A DNA stretch of 64,000 nt from Balanoglossus misakiensis (GCA_040954595.2 CM082577.2:17856001-17920000), one strand, 5' to 3'. Positions 47,201-59,455 are shown, numbered from the stretch's first letter. A program made the numbers and translations. The notes: generated by a model not told the origin, from the letters alone.

Positions 47201-50200
47201 TCCAAAGAGTATGCAGCCAAGAGACGAGCTCTTATCAATCCACAGAGGTTAGTCGGCTTGATCATGATTAGAGACACCATATCAAGTCCATATGCTTCAC
47301 AAGACTGACACATACATGTACGTGAGATGTGCCAGATTTGACAATGACATTTTCACCATCCCTTGAGCAGGCAACACATCATTGATTAAGGTCTCAAATG
47401 TAGTTGACTACCCAGATTGTTGTTTTCTTGACATTTTCACAAAAGGTGCCAAAATATGTGCAATATTAGTAAATGAAACTTTGCTTGTTTTTGGATTGAG
47501 CTGTTCAGATGTTTTCAGCATAGGAAAACTGACAAAGTAGGATGGGAACAACTTCTTTTCTTTTTATCAGTAAAATGAGAGTCTTTTCAATTCAGAGTAG
47601 ACTCCCACTTTAATTTGCACATCTTTTTTCTTACTTTCAGTGCCATTAAAGTGACAAATGGTAATCCACCCAGCAGTGATACAGTATATTTCACTGTTGT
47701 AGATAATGATGGCAATGCCTGCTCTTTCATCTGCAGTAATTATCAAGGCTTTGGAACTGCTCTTGTGCCAGAGTGTTGTGGTTTTACTTTACAGGTAAAG
47801 TGCTAATATAATAGTAGCATTGACACAAACTAAGAGCAATGGTGGTAAAGAGCTAACTGCTTGCAATTACTACTGTGTGTTTGTTTGTTTTTTACTTTCT
47901 TTGTCTCTTTTCTTTATGGGCTATGCACCTGAAATAAAGATTATTATTACACATGTATTATTAAACACACATAAACAGCACTTTGAAAAATGTTTAAGAA
48001 TTTTTAATGAAGAACCTATGCGAATGTCACAATCTACTTAAAAAGAGATCCTGTATATCCCAGCAAAAAGTTAATGATCTGGAGATCTTGTTGTGTGATA
48101 CTTGGCCCAAATACACCAATACAACCAGGCCATAATTGTATTTCTATACACATTTCTTCTTTAAAATCAATGCACACTTGCAGTCCGAAACCTTAACCTG
48201 GCACTAACTTGTCCTGGCTAGAATGTATGTAGGAACTCGCCAAACAGAGTTCTGGTCAGAATGTACAGGAACAGAGTTCCAGTGCCAATACATCTTAGGT
48301 TTACATAATGTGGTTCATACAGAACAAAGTTCAGTATTCACATCAATAATGGCCTTCAGTTTGATTTAATTGACTTCAAAATGGTTTATCATTTTCATTG
48401 AAGAACCGTGGTGCCAATTTTACACTGGAACGGGATCATCCTAACGTAGTTGCTCCAAACAAGAGACCATATCATACAATAATCCCTGCCATAGCAACCT
48501 CAGCAACAGGAGAATTGCTAGCATCGTTTGGTGTTATGGGCGGATTCATGCAACCACAAGGACATGTTCAGGTAAGAATATGTCTTCAACCTTAATGCTT
48601 TTTTTCTTGCTTGACATATAAAACATTGGAGGGAATGGTCATTGCTTTGGTCTGGGGAGTGAGTGGAGTCACCATATGTTGGAAATGCTCAATCAGGGAT
48701 CAGTGTGTTTGTGATTATAGATGATGAGGACATATTTCATATCACATCAGACCACAATCACCTCAAATGCATTTGTGATAAAACACAGCTGTGAATTTCA
48801 CCTCTAATAAAATTTGTCTCTTCCATTCACCAGTTGCACTTCCTGGTTAATATGGTTACTTGAAAAGTGGTGGCTTCATACCTTTCTATTGACATCACAT
48901 AATACATGTAATATTAATGTACTGTACTGTATTTCTCTGCATAGAGCCCAGGGAACCGTGCATGTAATTTGTTTGAAATGAAATGGGACAATTTCTTTAT
49001 TAACAACTAAAATTTATCCATTTTTCATATCCAAATGATTTGAAAATACAAAAAAAAGAAAAAAAGAATTGCAAACAAACCTCATTGTTTTGTACTTAAA
49101 GGCGGAACACTCGGTAGGGCCCTACCGAGCAAAAATCAATAAAATGTGGGCGTTGCTAAAGCTCTGATGCCACTATATATTGTTACAACAATTGACCTCT
49201 CACCTCCGAAATGGAACACGCACTCAAAATGTAAACATCTGCACGTGTTTACTTTTCATACACGATACAGTACTTCCAACCATTTTTCCCACAGTTTAGT
49301 TTTGAATACGGTCGTTTTTCGAACTCATACTAGCCCAGCTTCCTTTTCATATTTCTTTGTCTCATGCATTCACTGCTGTCGGACGGGTAGGTCCCCCTGC
49401 GGCGATTCACTTGGCTCCGATCGCAAGTTGAATCTCTGATGGGTCGAGTAGGTGGACCAGCTGGACGCTGATGATTATTTGCTTCAACGGCCTTAGTTTG
49501 CATCATGATTTGCAGACTTTTGTTGTTATATGATTATAATTTCTTATTATTAGAACGGAACTTTTGATATTGTGATGACTTGCATGCGATAAATTTACTA
49601 CCAAATATTGGCGCAAAAGTGTGAGTAGAATTGCAACATTTTAACAAAACTTCGTACGGGTTCATTTCACCATGCATGGTAGGTGAAAAGAATTTTTTTT
49701 CTGCCGATTTTTAAATCATAACATTAAAATACAACTGAGAAAAACCACGTTCTGCCAATTAATACGATAAGTTTCCAATATTAAATCACTAAAAACTTGT
49801 CGAAATTACGACTTTGTAAATTCTCAAAGCATACGTTTCACTGTTCTTCCCTCCCTAAAATGGTAAATTCTTTTATTTCGCTACTTCGACTTCAAATGGG
49901 GATCCCGCGCCCGCCAAAAGCAAACACATTTCTTTACCCACGCGATCCAGCTAGTTCTTACGTACCCGCGGAACCTGTTGTCAACTGAATCTATCATGTC
50001 GACACGAATTATCAAGATAGTGGTCACTGAAGAGCAGGAGAAAGCACTGGCAATTTTCTCTGCCATGAATGAATGGGAGCTTTTCGGTCATCGACCGGCG
50101 GGGGCACATAAGTTCACCTGGCTGCCGCGGAAGTTAGTACCGTGCGTGGTATCGGCTACCGGCGAGTTTGATGCGGGGGACACTGCCGGTCTATCAGATG

Positions 50201-53200
50201 CAGCAGCCGTCGAAGTAAACACCGAGTCCATGAGAACATCGGCTTACGGAGATTCGGTCAACTCCTGTGAATGTTGTGTTTGTTCGCAATGTGTTACCAC
50301 ACATAGGCAGTCTTGGTTAGTCCGTGGTCTCAACCCGAATTTACCCGGTGTTTCTTACGTTGGGCATAAATGGCACTGATGAGGCTTTCCCCTCTTCACT
50401 TTGTACGGTTGGTACACAAATACAAACGGTCCTTTTCAGGACCAACACAATTTCCAAGAAGAGAACTACCGATTTTATGGATGTGTGCATGTTCATGTGT
50501 TATAAATTTGGTATGATCATATCCCCATTTTCAGGTCACGCACACTTTGCAATCAACGCCACAATGCACTCTCCCTGATCCCTATATATGGAAGTGCTCG
50601 TTAATATTTAATGATGAAAGCGCCCTCGAGGTCAGACAAGATTTTGACCAATCAGAAAGCAGCTATTACGCTCGTAGTGTACAAGTACTTTGTCTTTTTA
50701 TATACCCCATGTTTCTCACTTTGTAAAACGAAATTCTGTCGGCTAAAAAAACTTGCCCGCTGGCATATCGATTCTTTGACCCCGAAGCAACAAGTTTACC
50801 ATTGCGATTGGATTTTCACCGTTGTTTTGAGGTTTGAGGCCGTCGTGAATCTCGGCGTACGTGGCCATGGGTCCAGCCAAGCACGAAGACATTTCTCCAG
50901 GAATCACATCAGGTAGTGATACCGCAAAATGGGGACTTATGGCGTCAATTTTGTTAGTCATTGTGGTGATAGGCGTCGGGCATCGGAACATGGGTGGACG
51001 ATATACACACAAGTGCGCCAATCCGTACCATGAAGCATGGACAGAGCATCTGCGCTTACTGCACAGATATGTTTTTGGAAGGAAGGAATAGTCCTTAAGC
51101 CATGCAAACCAGGTACTGATCGATGAAGTGTCAATGATGTCGACATCACACTGAATAAACCCAATTGACGAACTATATAAACCAATGAAAAATATCGGCG
51201 AGAATTTTATGAAGTACGTTTTCCGTGTCTCCTCTGTTTTACATGCGTTCATCTTGTAGACATCGATCGTACACAGTTTTACTTCATGTCAATGACGTTG
51301 ATCTAGACTACTACACGTGTATTGACACAGAAGGTCGGGTGCCGCTCCGTGCATGAAAACTTTGCTTGTTATTGACAGCTAACATTTATCTAAAATTGCC
51401 AATGAGGGCTTGATCAAAGACAATAAAATAACAATGAAAACCGCTTTCCTGAATATCAGCAATCAGATCAGAAAGACGGAGAAGAAACAGTGCACAAACA
51501 CATTAAAACGTCGCGCGGCACTTGCAGTTGACTTCAGGTCATCTGACTACTCATTAATATGCGCATGCATCTGATTGGTCACTTCAGTAAACTTTCAGCA
51601 ACATTGACCCTATATGAATATTAATGAGCACTTCCATATATAGGGATCGGGGAGAGTGCAATGTATCAATGGTGTCCAATTTTGATTTGCATAATACGTC
51701 AATCACGCAGATTCAAACTGAACATCGTACCGATATACCGGTCATATCTTGGGGACAAAATGATTTCATCTTCGGTTTTCGAAAGTATTTTCAAATTGTA
51801 TTGCACCAGAAACCGCGGATGTCGTGCTAAATAAACTCATGCACTCCTTTTTGAATTTAGAGACAAAAAAAAATCATCGGTAGACCTAAATTTACTGTCT
51901 ATTATGGACAGCGTCCGTTCTGTTGTTAGTGAGTTTGAATCTCCCACCATTATGCCAACTCTCGCGCTTTTATACGGGAGTTCCGCCTTTAAGAAGTCAA
52001 ACATGTCAATGCTTTAGTTTCTACAATTAGAACAAGATCTACTGAGTAAAAACAAGTCTGGGTTCTTGTCAGAATGTATAATTCACAATAAATAGGGGTG
52101 TGTACTTTGCCTGAGCAATGGCCCTAACAAGGAGAAATACAGTATTTCTTTCAACACTGTTATACTTTATATGAATATATTCATTTAACAGGGCATTTTA
52201 AATTATGAAATAGCAGCAGCTTATGAAAGGGCAAGCCCCTTCCAGACCACTCTCACCTACCACTATCTGCACAATTTTGTGGAACTCATAGTTTGAAAAA
52301 CATCTCACCGAATGGAATGAGTTTTAAAATATTGAATGTTTGGATGATTTCTAGAACTGGGTCAATTATGGTGAGTGTAGCTTTACTACTCATTAAGCAA
52401 TTCTAAATCTTTAATTCATGAAGCTCTAGTAAACTCTAGTAACTCTAAGTTTTGGCTATATTTTCTTTCATTTTTAGGGCTGTGAGGTCCCATTGGTATG
52501 TACCATGGGACCTTATGGGATCTGTTGCGTCTGTATGTATGTATGTATCATTGTATGGATGGATGGATGGATGGATGGATGGATGTCCGTCCACATCAAA
52601 AACTTGAAAACCGCTGCGCGTATGACCTCGATATTTGGTGTGTAGATGAAGGCAGGGCTGTAGATGGGAGTTTGTTCAAACGAAGTTGTCATTGCCAAAA
52701 ATATGCAAATTAGCTGGGAAAATGTGAAAATGGTCAAAACTCAAAAACTCGACAACCACTAGTCATATTGATTTGAAAATTGGTATGCATGTACCTTATG
52801 TCAACCTCATACAGTCCTGTATGTTTTGAGCTAATATTATCGATTTCCTATTTTTTATGCATTTTTTTGTATTTTTCCATGTTATTGGTAAAAAGTCTTC
52901 ATTTCTGAAAGTGATGAGCTTACTTCTTTGAAATTTAGTATGAAGATTCCTAATGGTTGTCTGAGTAACCATAGTTTTGTTCAAATTGTTGCAAAATTTG
53001 CATATTTATAATTTTGAGCAATATTTGCCATTTTTGGTCAACAAATTTTTTCTTTAAAACTGCATGCCAGATTGCTTTGCAATTTGGTAGGCATGTTCGT
53101 AGGGGTAACCTAAGTAATATGTTGTAAAAATGTGATATTTGCATAAATGTGTTATCGGGGAAACTTTTGCAATTTTTGTCAAAAATTGTTTTCTGAAACG

Positions 53201-55236
53201 GCTTGACATGTTTACATAACTTAAAATTAAAATAGGCCAGCTGTTACAGAGACCACCACCTATTACATTTTTAATTACCAGTGGCAGGTCAGTGTGTGTC
53301 TGTTCCAGGGCTGACTGAAAGAAGTTGCTTCTCATATGTGTTTGTACAGACAATTTTTGGTCAATTTTTTTTTCTAGCACCACTTGTAAGACTGCCATGA
53401 CACATGACAGTTTATTGGGCATGTTCCTTGTTAATTTTTTTACATTCCATATTTCTATATGGTAAGATCATATCTGCTTGCAATGTCACCTGTAATTTTT
53501 ATTCTGGTGTGTCAATGTTTCCGCATAATCCTCAAATGGGACCACAGTGTTCTTGACGCTATTTTTTAATTTTTTGTTCCATGTACATTCTTGAGAAGAC
53601 AGATTTCATCTATTCTCATGTTATTTGACACTAATTAGCACAATTATTGCATATGTACATTATTCTGTGGTTCACTACTACATAACTTTGGTATTGCCTC
53701 TCATTACTGTGAGAGTGAAGAAAAATAGTCCCTTTCAAAATTCAATTTTTCGGAGCATTTGTTGAATAAACTATTGACAAGCAAGTTCTATTTTACACTT
53801 GGATAGTTTTGTTCTTGATATTTACAACAAACCCCACGTATAACATGTCAAACCTTACATACATGTATAGAGAGAATTGAGATTATTAAAATCCATGAAA
53901 TAAATATGCAAATTAGTCACGTGGCCATTAAATAAATTTTGTTGGTATCTCATGGCTATTTATGCAAATAAGTAAGCAAGTGGGACTACGTTGTGTTTGT
54001 AAACATCGAAAGCCAAGAAAGCTACAGCTAACTTATGATCGCGGAAATGTGGGAATTTTATAACATTCTGGCATGTCATTTAATTATCCTTCCCAACCTT
54101 TGTCAGAATAATAAAACATTTAGTAGTCAGTATGTTTGGGAAACATTGAAAATTACGAAAATCTCTCGCTATCGCTAGTGATTCAAAATTTACCGCTGCG
54201 ATCTCACGACCTCAGCTGAACCACTGATGAAATGACCTGACCTTGCCCTACGTGGCATAACAAAGGTTGCGTCATTTTGTCCAATGAGCAGCCGTCTCTG
54301 GGTTGCATAGCCTGTGGCGCATTACTGTAATGAAAATCGATACGCCGCTATCGAAACTTCGATTTTTGTCAAATCTGCAAAAACATATGCGCTTGCGACA
54401 ATACAGTGGCAGAATACACCGCATCACTCATGAAAATAATTTCTGTACGGCACAGATCGCATGCAGAGGTCATGAAATCGCCAGCAATCAGTATAAGTGT
54501 TAATTGATTGCGTCTGTACCTGAAACTTACGGCAGAAGACCAGACACTGGTCACAAGTGAAAACAATAGCGTCACGTTCATAGATGATAGCATAGCTTAG
54601 TAGGTACATGTAATCTTTTTAGAATTTGATCAGAAGCCATCAGAAAAAGTTGTTGGTGAAAATGGAAGTGTTCAGTAGAGGCTGAAGGAGATAGCATCAT
54701 GGCAAGATCAGTTGTGTCAGAAAGTATAGTGTCTGGGCCCCCAGCACCTTAATGGCCTGTGGAGAAACCTGATATGGTATAAACGAGACCTGATGACAAA
54801 TTCTTTTGGCAAGTCACACTTTTAGAAAATTACAATTAATTGAGAGTAATGATCCTGTAATATTGGTCAACTTTCTTTAAAGGTTCTCCTGAATATGTTG
54901 GAATTTGGCATGGATCCACAGACAGCACTAGACCAGCCCCGGTTTTGTATCCAGACCTTCACTCCAGCCACTCAGAAGATATTAGTGGAAGATGGCATCC
55001 CAGATTCAACCAGACAAGAACTAGCTGCCATGGGTCACATCATTCAAGGACCAATAACTGACACTGAACGATCAGTATTTGGAAGGGGCCAAATCATCAC
55101 AAAAGGAGCATGGTGGTTGGATGCCCGAAGAGAGGAAGAGAAAGTGTTTTTTCAAGATAATAAGAAAGTCTACTGGGTTGGATCTGATCCCAGAGCTGAT
55201 GGCATGGCTGGCTTTGCATTGTCTGCCTCATATTAG
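41278..55236 (+). CDS. gamma-glutamyltransferase family protein, YwrD-like glutathione hydrolase, complete
   Basis: Nine coding exons: 41278-41386, 41964-42117, 44155-44308, 44918-45124, 45432-45675, 47076-47247, 47641-47794, 48404-48571, 54883-55236; 1716 bases, 571 codons plus TAA-class stop, all in phase. GGT motifs run in order: [71 protein letters not shown]. The autoprocessing nucleophile is predicted to be Thr361 (codon 47681-47683) in [15 protein letters not shown]. GGTs are N-terminal-nucleophile hydrolases that self-cleave before this Thr and remove the gamma-glutamyl group from glutathione. The N-terminus starts [14 protein letters not shown] with no signal anchor, unlike vertebrate GGT1 and like bacterial YwrD, so a soluble location is inferred. 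The first donor (GTTTGT, 41387) is weak, but phase and homology support it. Poly(A) signals lie at 55618-55627. Confidence 0.93.
41500..41620. repeat. poly-G tracts in GGT intron 1
   Basis: Several runs of 8-12 G (41499-41508, 41523-41541, 41567-41575, 41604-41613) just after exon 1. They may form G-quadruplexes on the coding strand; this is inference. Confidence 0.7.
42397..42496. mobile_element. 100-bp hairpin MITE with 10-bp target duplication
   Basis: Arms AATCTGATTAAAAGCAGATG / inverse, then agggaac...gacgtg...tttttttatgc meeting at the centre. Flanked by GGGTGTACAT at 42387-42396 and 42497-42506. Related fragments lie at 55985-56015 and 58640-58696. Confidence 0.85.
42629..42773. mobile_element. 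short TIR element, CAGTGTTCTCCCCAG ends
   Basis: The 15-bp end CAGTGTTCTCCCCAG and its inverse, with further matching (aattacagagcggcgg / ccaccactctgtaa), enclose about 70 AT-rich bases. The ends look hAT-like (inference). No target duplication was found. Confidence 0.75.
42773..42839. repeat. perfect 67-bp palindrome
   Basis: 33-bp arms (gaaataaacaaaagaatg, then caacgtggtcatgac) around a single A at 42806 with no mismatch. It starts at the last base of the preceding TIR element. Confidence 0.93.
43124..43268. repeat. 145-bp hairpin in GGT intron 2
   Basis: Arms gaatctcacac, ccaaggacctg, atttctcaca and ttggggatttttgtccc pair with their inverses around cgcctgcggc. A related broken hairpin (agtgtgggatcaatttgatcc) lies at about 43700-43760. 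Confidence 0.85.
46190..46265. repeat. half-arm of the hairpin family at 62270
   Basis: gtgctatacgtcgcaaattgtacccaaatcttgtgtatacccacc matches the right arm of 62270-62408. In GGT intron 5. Confidence 0.65.
46837..46874 (+). repeat. (ATTC)n microsatellite
   Basis: About nine uninterrupted ATTC units in GGT intron 5. Confidence 0.95.
47641..47794 (+). other. GGT exon 7 with predicted autocatalytic Thr
   Basis: This exon is the start of the small subunit after self-cleavage. The order Asp-Thr-Val-Tyr-Phe-Thr-Val-Val-Asp followed by [15 protein letters not shown] matches the GGT nucleophile segment. Acceptor TTTCAG and donor GTAAAG are clear. The presence of Thr and of the downstream exon GVMGG suggests a catalytically competent enzyme; this is inference from family knowledge. 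Confidence 0.85.
49978..50379 (+). CDS. unrecognised 133-codon open frame inside the TTAA element
   Basis: Begins [20 protein letters not shown] and ends [10 protein letters not shown]. It includes CECCVCSQC and a Trp-rich patch ([18 protein letters not shown]). It could be a captured host exon or a chance frame; there is no family match I can name and no splice evidence. Confidence 0.25.
   Translation: MSTESIMSTRIIKIVVTEEQEKALAIFSAMNEWELFGHRPAGAHKFTWLPRKLVPCVVSATGEFDAGDTAGLSDAAAVEVNTESMRTSAYGDSVNSCECCVCSQCVTTHRQSWLVRGLNPNLPGVSYVGHKWH
50566..51660. mobile_element. 1.1-kb nested unit with about 47-bp inverted ends
   Basis: gcactctccctgatccctat / inverse, continuing through atatggaagtgctc and attaatatt. 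It lies wholly within the 2.9-kb TTAA element. Target duplication unresolved. Confidence 0.75.
52485..53567 (+). mobile_element. repeat family A, copy 4, in GGT intron 8
   Basis: From aggtcccattggtatgtacc through the (TATG)n/(GGAT)n tract to accacagtgttcttgacgc. Same orientation as 9030-10355, with an internal deletion of about 250 bp relative to it. Confidence 0.85.
53568..54882. other. GGT intron 8, right part
   Basis: AT-rich; no delimitable element or conserved frame seen. Ends with acceptor TTTAAAG before the last GGT exon. Confidence 0.4.
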
Positions 55237-55617
55237 AGCTGCTCAATGAAGAACAAATTCTTGACACCTGCAGAAAAGTGTAAAAAACAGTTACAATTTC
55301 ATGAATAGCATCACTATAAAGGCATCTTGACCTGTGAACTTTTGACGGATAGCAAAATCTCAGAATATGACATTTGTATGTCAATTTAGGGACAAATTTC
55401 ACACTATGAGACTTTTTCCAAAACTTACATAAATATAAATATATCTTGGCTGAGCAGGAATTGTATCATATTTTCATATGCGCTTCTATACATATGGTTG
55501 GACTGAAACTTATGTTTGTTGAAATAGTTAGTATATGTTTTTTTAATGTTCTGAGTGGTTTTTCTTACCATTGAAATCAGAGGTCTATGGACAGATTTAG
55601 TTCGGAATATTAAGTGA

Positions 55618-55627
55618 AATAAATAAA
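55618..55627 (+). promoter_or_regulatory. overlapping AATAAA polyadenylation signals of the GGT gene
   Basis: AATAAATAAA sits about 380 bases downstream of the GGT stop codon in AT-rich 3' sequence with no transposon signature between, so it is the best candidate cleavage signal. Confidence 0.6.
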
Positions 55628-55774
55628 ATGTCTGTGTTAAATACATGTACCTCCAAATGTAGACCCCGATCCATAAGCTTCCTGGACTTGCCTCTGTGGG
55701 GGATAGACTTGTTCAAGTCTATGGGCTTCATTTTTTTCATAATACAATGTAAATACAAATGTAGATTTTAAAAA

Positions 55775-55915
55775 ATGGTCTGAGTGATCTAAAGAACATG
55801 TGATGATGCTCTTTTTTTAGTGTGTGCCACCCACTGAAAAATTGTGATTGGCTAAATCTCAATTTCCCATGGTAACTGCAGCTCACTTACATGTACATAC
55901 ATGTAGGTGATCCTG
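55775..55915 (+). repeat. dispersed repeat, copy 2
   Basis: Same unit as 14395-14570 (gtgccacccactgaaaa, gattggctaa, cccatggtaact). Confidence 0.65.
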
Positions 55916-56594
55916 TACTTTCATGCACAAGTTTTATATTTATCAAGTAGAGGCCAAGATTTGAATCTGCTGCCATAGTTCCACCTGATTGATTAAAATC
56001 AGATGTAGAGTTGGCTGGATCTTTATATTTGCTGGTTCTTTGCTGTTCTGTCCTCACATTCTCCCCCCTCCCCCTCTACACACAGACACACACCATTTTT
56101 GCAGAAACAAACACTTCTAGAAAAAAAATTTACTGAAAAATTTACTAAATCCTACAACACATGTACATATCAAAATAATGCAGAGAACAGAGAAAGCAAG
56201 GAAATTTGAAACAGCAGTACTGACAGAACACACGGCCAGAAAGTATTATGCAGACACCAGCTGCATTTTTGTTCCTATTACATTTTTTTAAAGATTGCTT
56301 GCCAAGGGTTTGCACATGTTGCTATATTACATATCATATGAGTGGCATTTGGACCATTTTAAAGAAACTATGGATATTGTTAATCAGAGATAGTGGCATA
56401 ACAGCTGTACCGTGGGGGTGGGGATATACTGATTTTCTCACGAACAGATGCTGGCCAACCCCTAATAACAAACTGAGCAGTTTCATTGACCCAACTTAGG
56501 TCAGAACATCGAACGGCTAAAGAAAACTAAGTGAGCATAATTCAATAAAACGACCTGAACTCTGATTATTTCTGGTTCCAAAACTCTTTTCATG

Positions 56595-56672
56595 AAAAAT
56601 CGCGTCAAGGACACGGTGGTCCCATTTAGGGATTACACAAGAAAAAGTCTAAACCGGAGTATATATATAGAC
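56595..56672 (-). repeat. repeat family A, terminal fragment
   Basis: aaaaatcgcgtcaaggacac, then ggtggtcccatttaggg and acaagaaaaagtct match the right end of the short family A copy. It breaks off just before the TTAA of the next element. Confidence 0.75.
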
Positions 56673-56687
56673 ACCCACAAGCTACTA

Positions 56688-57188
56688 TTAAGGTTGCATT
56701 GCATGAAACCGTAAATACTTTTTCAGAGGCTTATTTCTCATCAAAGACAACGTTAAAACCCCCATAAACCATATATATTCTGGAAGCCGAGTTTGTGAAC
56801 TTTTGTTTGAGTTGCATATATTATTGATCCCCGATTCAATACAACTCTGATTCAATACAACTCATCGTGAATTTGATCAAATTTTCTAAAAAATATAACT
56901 TGCAAACGCTGTTACTCCTCAATGGAAGCAGATAACGCAAAACAAATTTGTAGTTTATTTGCACGTGTACTCTAGTTTCGGATGACATATTAAGATGCAT
57001 CATGCATGGTCAACTTTTTTACCTAATTTCAATTGAATGACATAATATCAAAAAATGTTATTTTTTAACCCAAAAACGCCACCATTTCCGGGGTTCAATA
57101 AAATGTGCAACTCATGTATGGTTTGTTGTCTTTGATGAGAAATAGGCCTCTGAAAAAGTCTTGACGGTTTCGTGCAATGCCACCTTAA
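56688..57188. mobile_element. TTAA-flanked element with about 64-bp TIRs
   Basis: TTAA-GGTTGCATTGCATGAAACCG, then ctttttcagaggc and atttctcatcaaagacaac, mirrored at the right end with few mismatches before TTAA at 57185-57188. No coding frame. Confidence 0.88.
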
Positions 57189-57282
57189 ACAGCAGGTTGA
57201 ATCCAGGTATTTTCCCACATTGGGGGTGGGGACTACTCAAGTACGCAAGTTTTTATGCCAATGTCAACACCAGATGGTGACA

Positions 57283-57534
57283 TTAAAGTGAAGGGGTCGT
57301 CGCGCCTCGTTTGTTTGTTTACAAACATTACAGTTCATCCACAAATCCCTGAAATTAAATAATTCTTAGAATGAACGAAGCAGCCAACCGTAGCGTAGAC
57401 TGGGCATGACAGCAACTGAAGATCCTAGTACATGTAGTAGGTCGTGGCAACTGCAGTGAGGTTTGCGCTGGTATGGGAGGACATATTCTCATCAAGGGGG
57501 ACACCCACGCGGCGTGACGACCACATCCCTTTAA
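57283..57534. mobile_element. TTAA MITE family F, copy 2
   Basis: TTAA-AGTGAAGGGGTCGTCGCGCC at the left; ggcgtgacgaccacatccct-TTAA at the right. The inverse of 40343-40580 over its body. Confidence 0.85.
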
Positions 57535-59455
57535 AAGTAAACATGGCTAATTGGTAACTTTTAGACTTTTTTAAGATCATTGATTGTGACCTTTGCATGC
57601 ATGGGTTTTCAAAGAACTTTGTTTGAATGATTTGACAGGGTATGACATATCAAAATAATAGTGTTAATTTTAACAGCCGTTGTTTCAAAAACTGGAGTGC
57701 ATACAGATTTCTTTTGTCCACAACCTTGTTAACAATAACATGCTGTTGAATTTACACACCATATCCCGTTGAGTAGCTTAGGAAAACTACTATTTTGTCA
57801 AATTAACTATTTCAAGCCTTTGCATGCATGTACATGTTCTATGAACTCACAAAGAAGTCCTTTCAAACACACTCGTTTTTTTTTACATTCTCTTGGATAC
57901 TTCATGGTATTTTACTATGGAAGCCTATTACTCTCAGAACCGGCTTGTCGAACTTCCAGAATAGGGGTTTCCTCTCATCTTGGCAATCCATCAAAGAACT
58001 AGGGACACCCTGTTATAATGTAATTAATGTATTACTGACAAGAAATTTGACAAAAGTACGCAACAATATACTGCTTACTTTAATACTAGATTAGATTTGT
58101 AAATTTGTTGGCAAATTGACCATGTCATTGCCAACATTAATTGACTTGGCAGCAACATCTACAGACAAACAGAACAAATCGCACAGCAAGATGTGTGGAA
58201 ACCAATTTATTACACATCACCAGTGAACCAATAGCTGCTGATAAGAGTGCTATAAAGTAAGCAACACATTGCTATGTATTGCCTTCAAATTTCTTGCTAC
58301 ATTCTCAGTAAAAAGATGTTGTCTTTCCATTGCATGGCCCTTTTTAAAGAGCTTTTTTTACATATCTCTGGAATGAGTCTGACTGTCTCCCCACAAAGTG
58401 TTGATTTTTTCACACCATTTAGTAAGAAATTTAACTTTCGCTCTAGCCTATTCAACCACCTCATGGAAAACAGAAATGACTGATTTATGGAATTGTCCCA
58501 TAAAGAATGATGAGCAAAAGTCAGTGTGCAACTCTGATCCGTCAGTCAAATAGAATTAGCATTGACACCTCAATAACTGACAAGTTCTCTGTGGAGTTCA
58601 CTTGGGCCAAAAGTCAGTAAATTCTTTGTTTGGCATCCATTTAATCTGATTACCGGTAAAATCAGCCAACCCTACACCTGATTTTAATCAGATTGGCGGC
58701 AACACAAAATTTAAAGCTAAACAGTTATCAAATAGCCACAAAATTTTACACAGAACAATTAGCCACCATTTGACAGTTTTCTCCTGCTATTTGCATGTTC
58801 CTGTAGTGATTGACATTACCATTTACATAAATCACCAAATTGTTCAGTGGCTGTAAGATGACTGCATAAAGTATACAATATGAAAGTCATGGTTTAACAG
58901 TATTTTTGTAACAATCTTGTCCATGAGCAAACTTTGTGTGTGTTTTGTCTCAAAAACCTATGTGCGCGTGCATACAAAACAAAGAATTTACTTACTTTGG
59001 CCTTATACAATTAAATCATGTAAACACAATACAAATATGGATTCCCCCACTTGACAACAAACTTTGTCTGTAGATTTTTAGGTACTGGACAGAATTACTA
59101 AATGCACTTACGATATAACAAACTGGAATAAAGAAGACGACAGAACCTTTGGTGAAATGAAATATCTAAGGTACTGAAATTGCAGTCATGGAAACACTTT
59201 TGGATCATGGAAGTTAATAATAAAGCTGTTCCACAACTACATACATGAGGCATTATTTCACATCTTCGATCTATATATATTATATGTATATATATAAATA
59301 TATCATATACAGTAACTTCAACACAATGGAAGCTAATCAGAGTTGGTCATACCAATTTTACACCATTCATCACTTTTACATCGATCACTAATGTTTCTTA
59401 ATTTTGTACAAAATTAAAAAGATATTGTATTAACACTCTGGATTGTAAGCCAGCG
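57535..59455. other. GGT/UBE2S convergent intergenic region, right part
   Basis: AT-rich, with a TA-dinucleotide tract near 59270-59310 and a fragment of the aatctgattaaaatcag hairpin family at 58640-58696. It should contain the UBE2S 3' UTR (minus strand); no gene seen. Confidence 0.45.

Larger units (their letters stand above)
49096..51992. mobile_element. 2.9-kb TTAA-flanked element in GGT intron 8
   Basis: TTAA-AGGCGGAACACTCGG at the left and GAGTTCCGCCT-TTAA at the right. It is GC-richer than its surroundings near 49850-50400 and contains an open frame at 49978-50379 and a nested inverted-repeat unit (50566-51660). No piggyBac transposase motif was recognised. Confidence 0.75.

Noticed and set aside
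50743-51252. 169-codon minus-strand frame inside the nested transposon unit
   Set aside because: No recognisable family, overlaps another weak plus-strand frame, and its composition is not protein-like; kept only as a note on the element.
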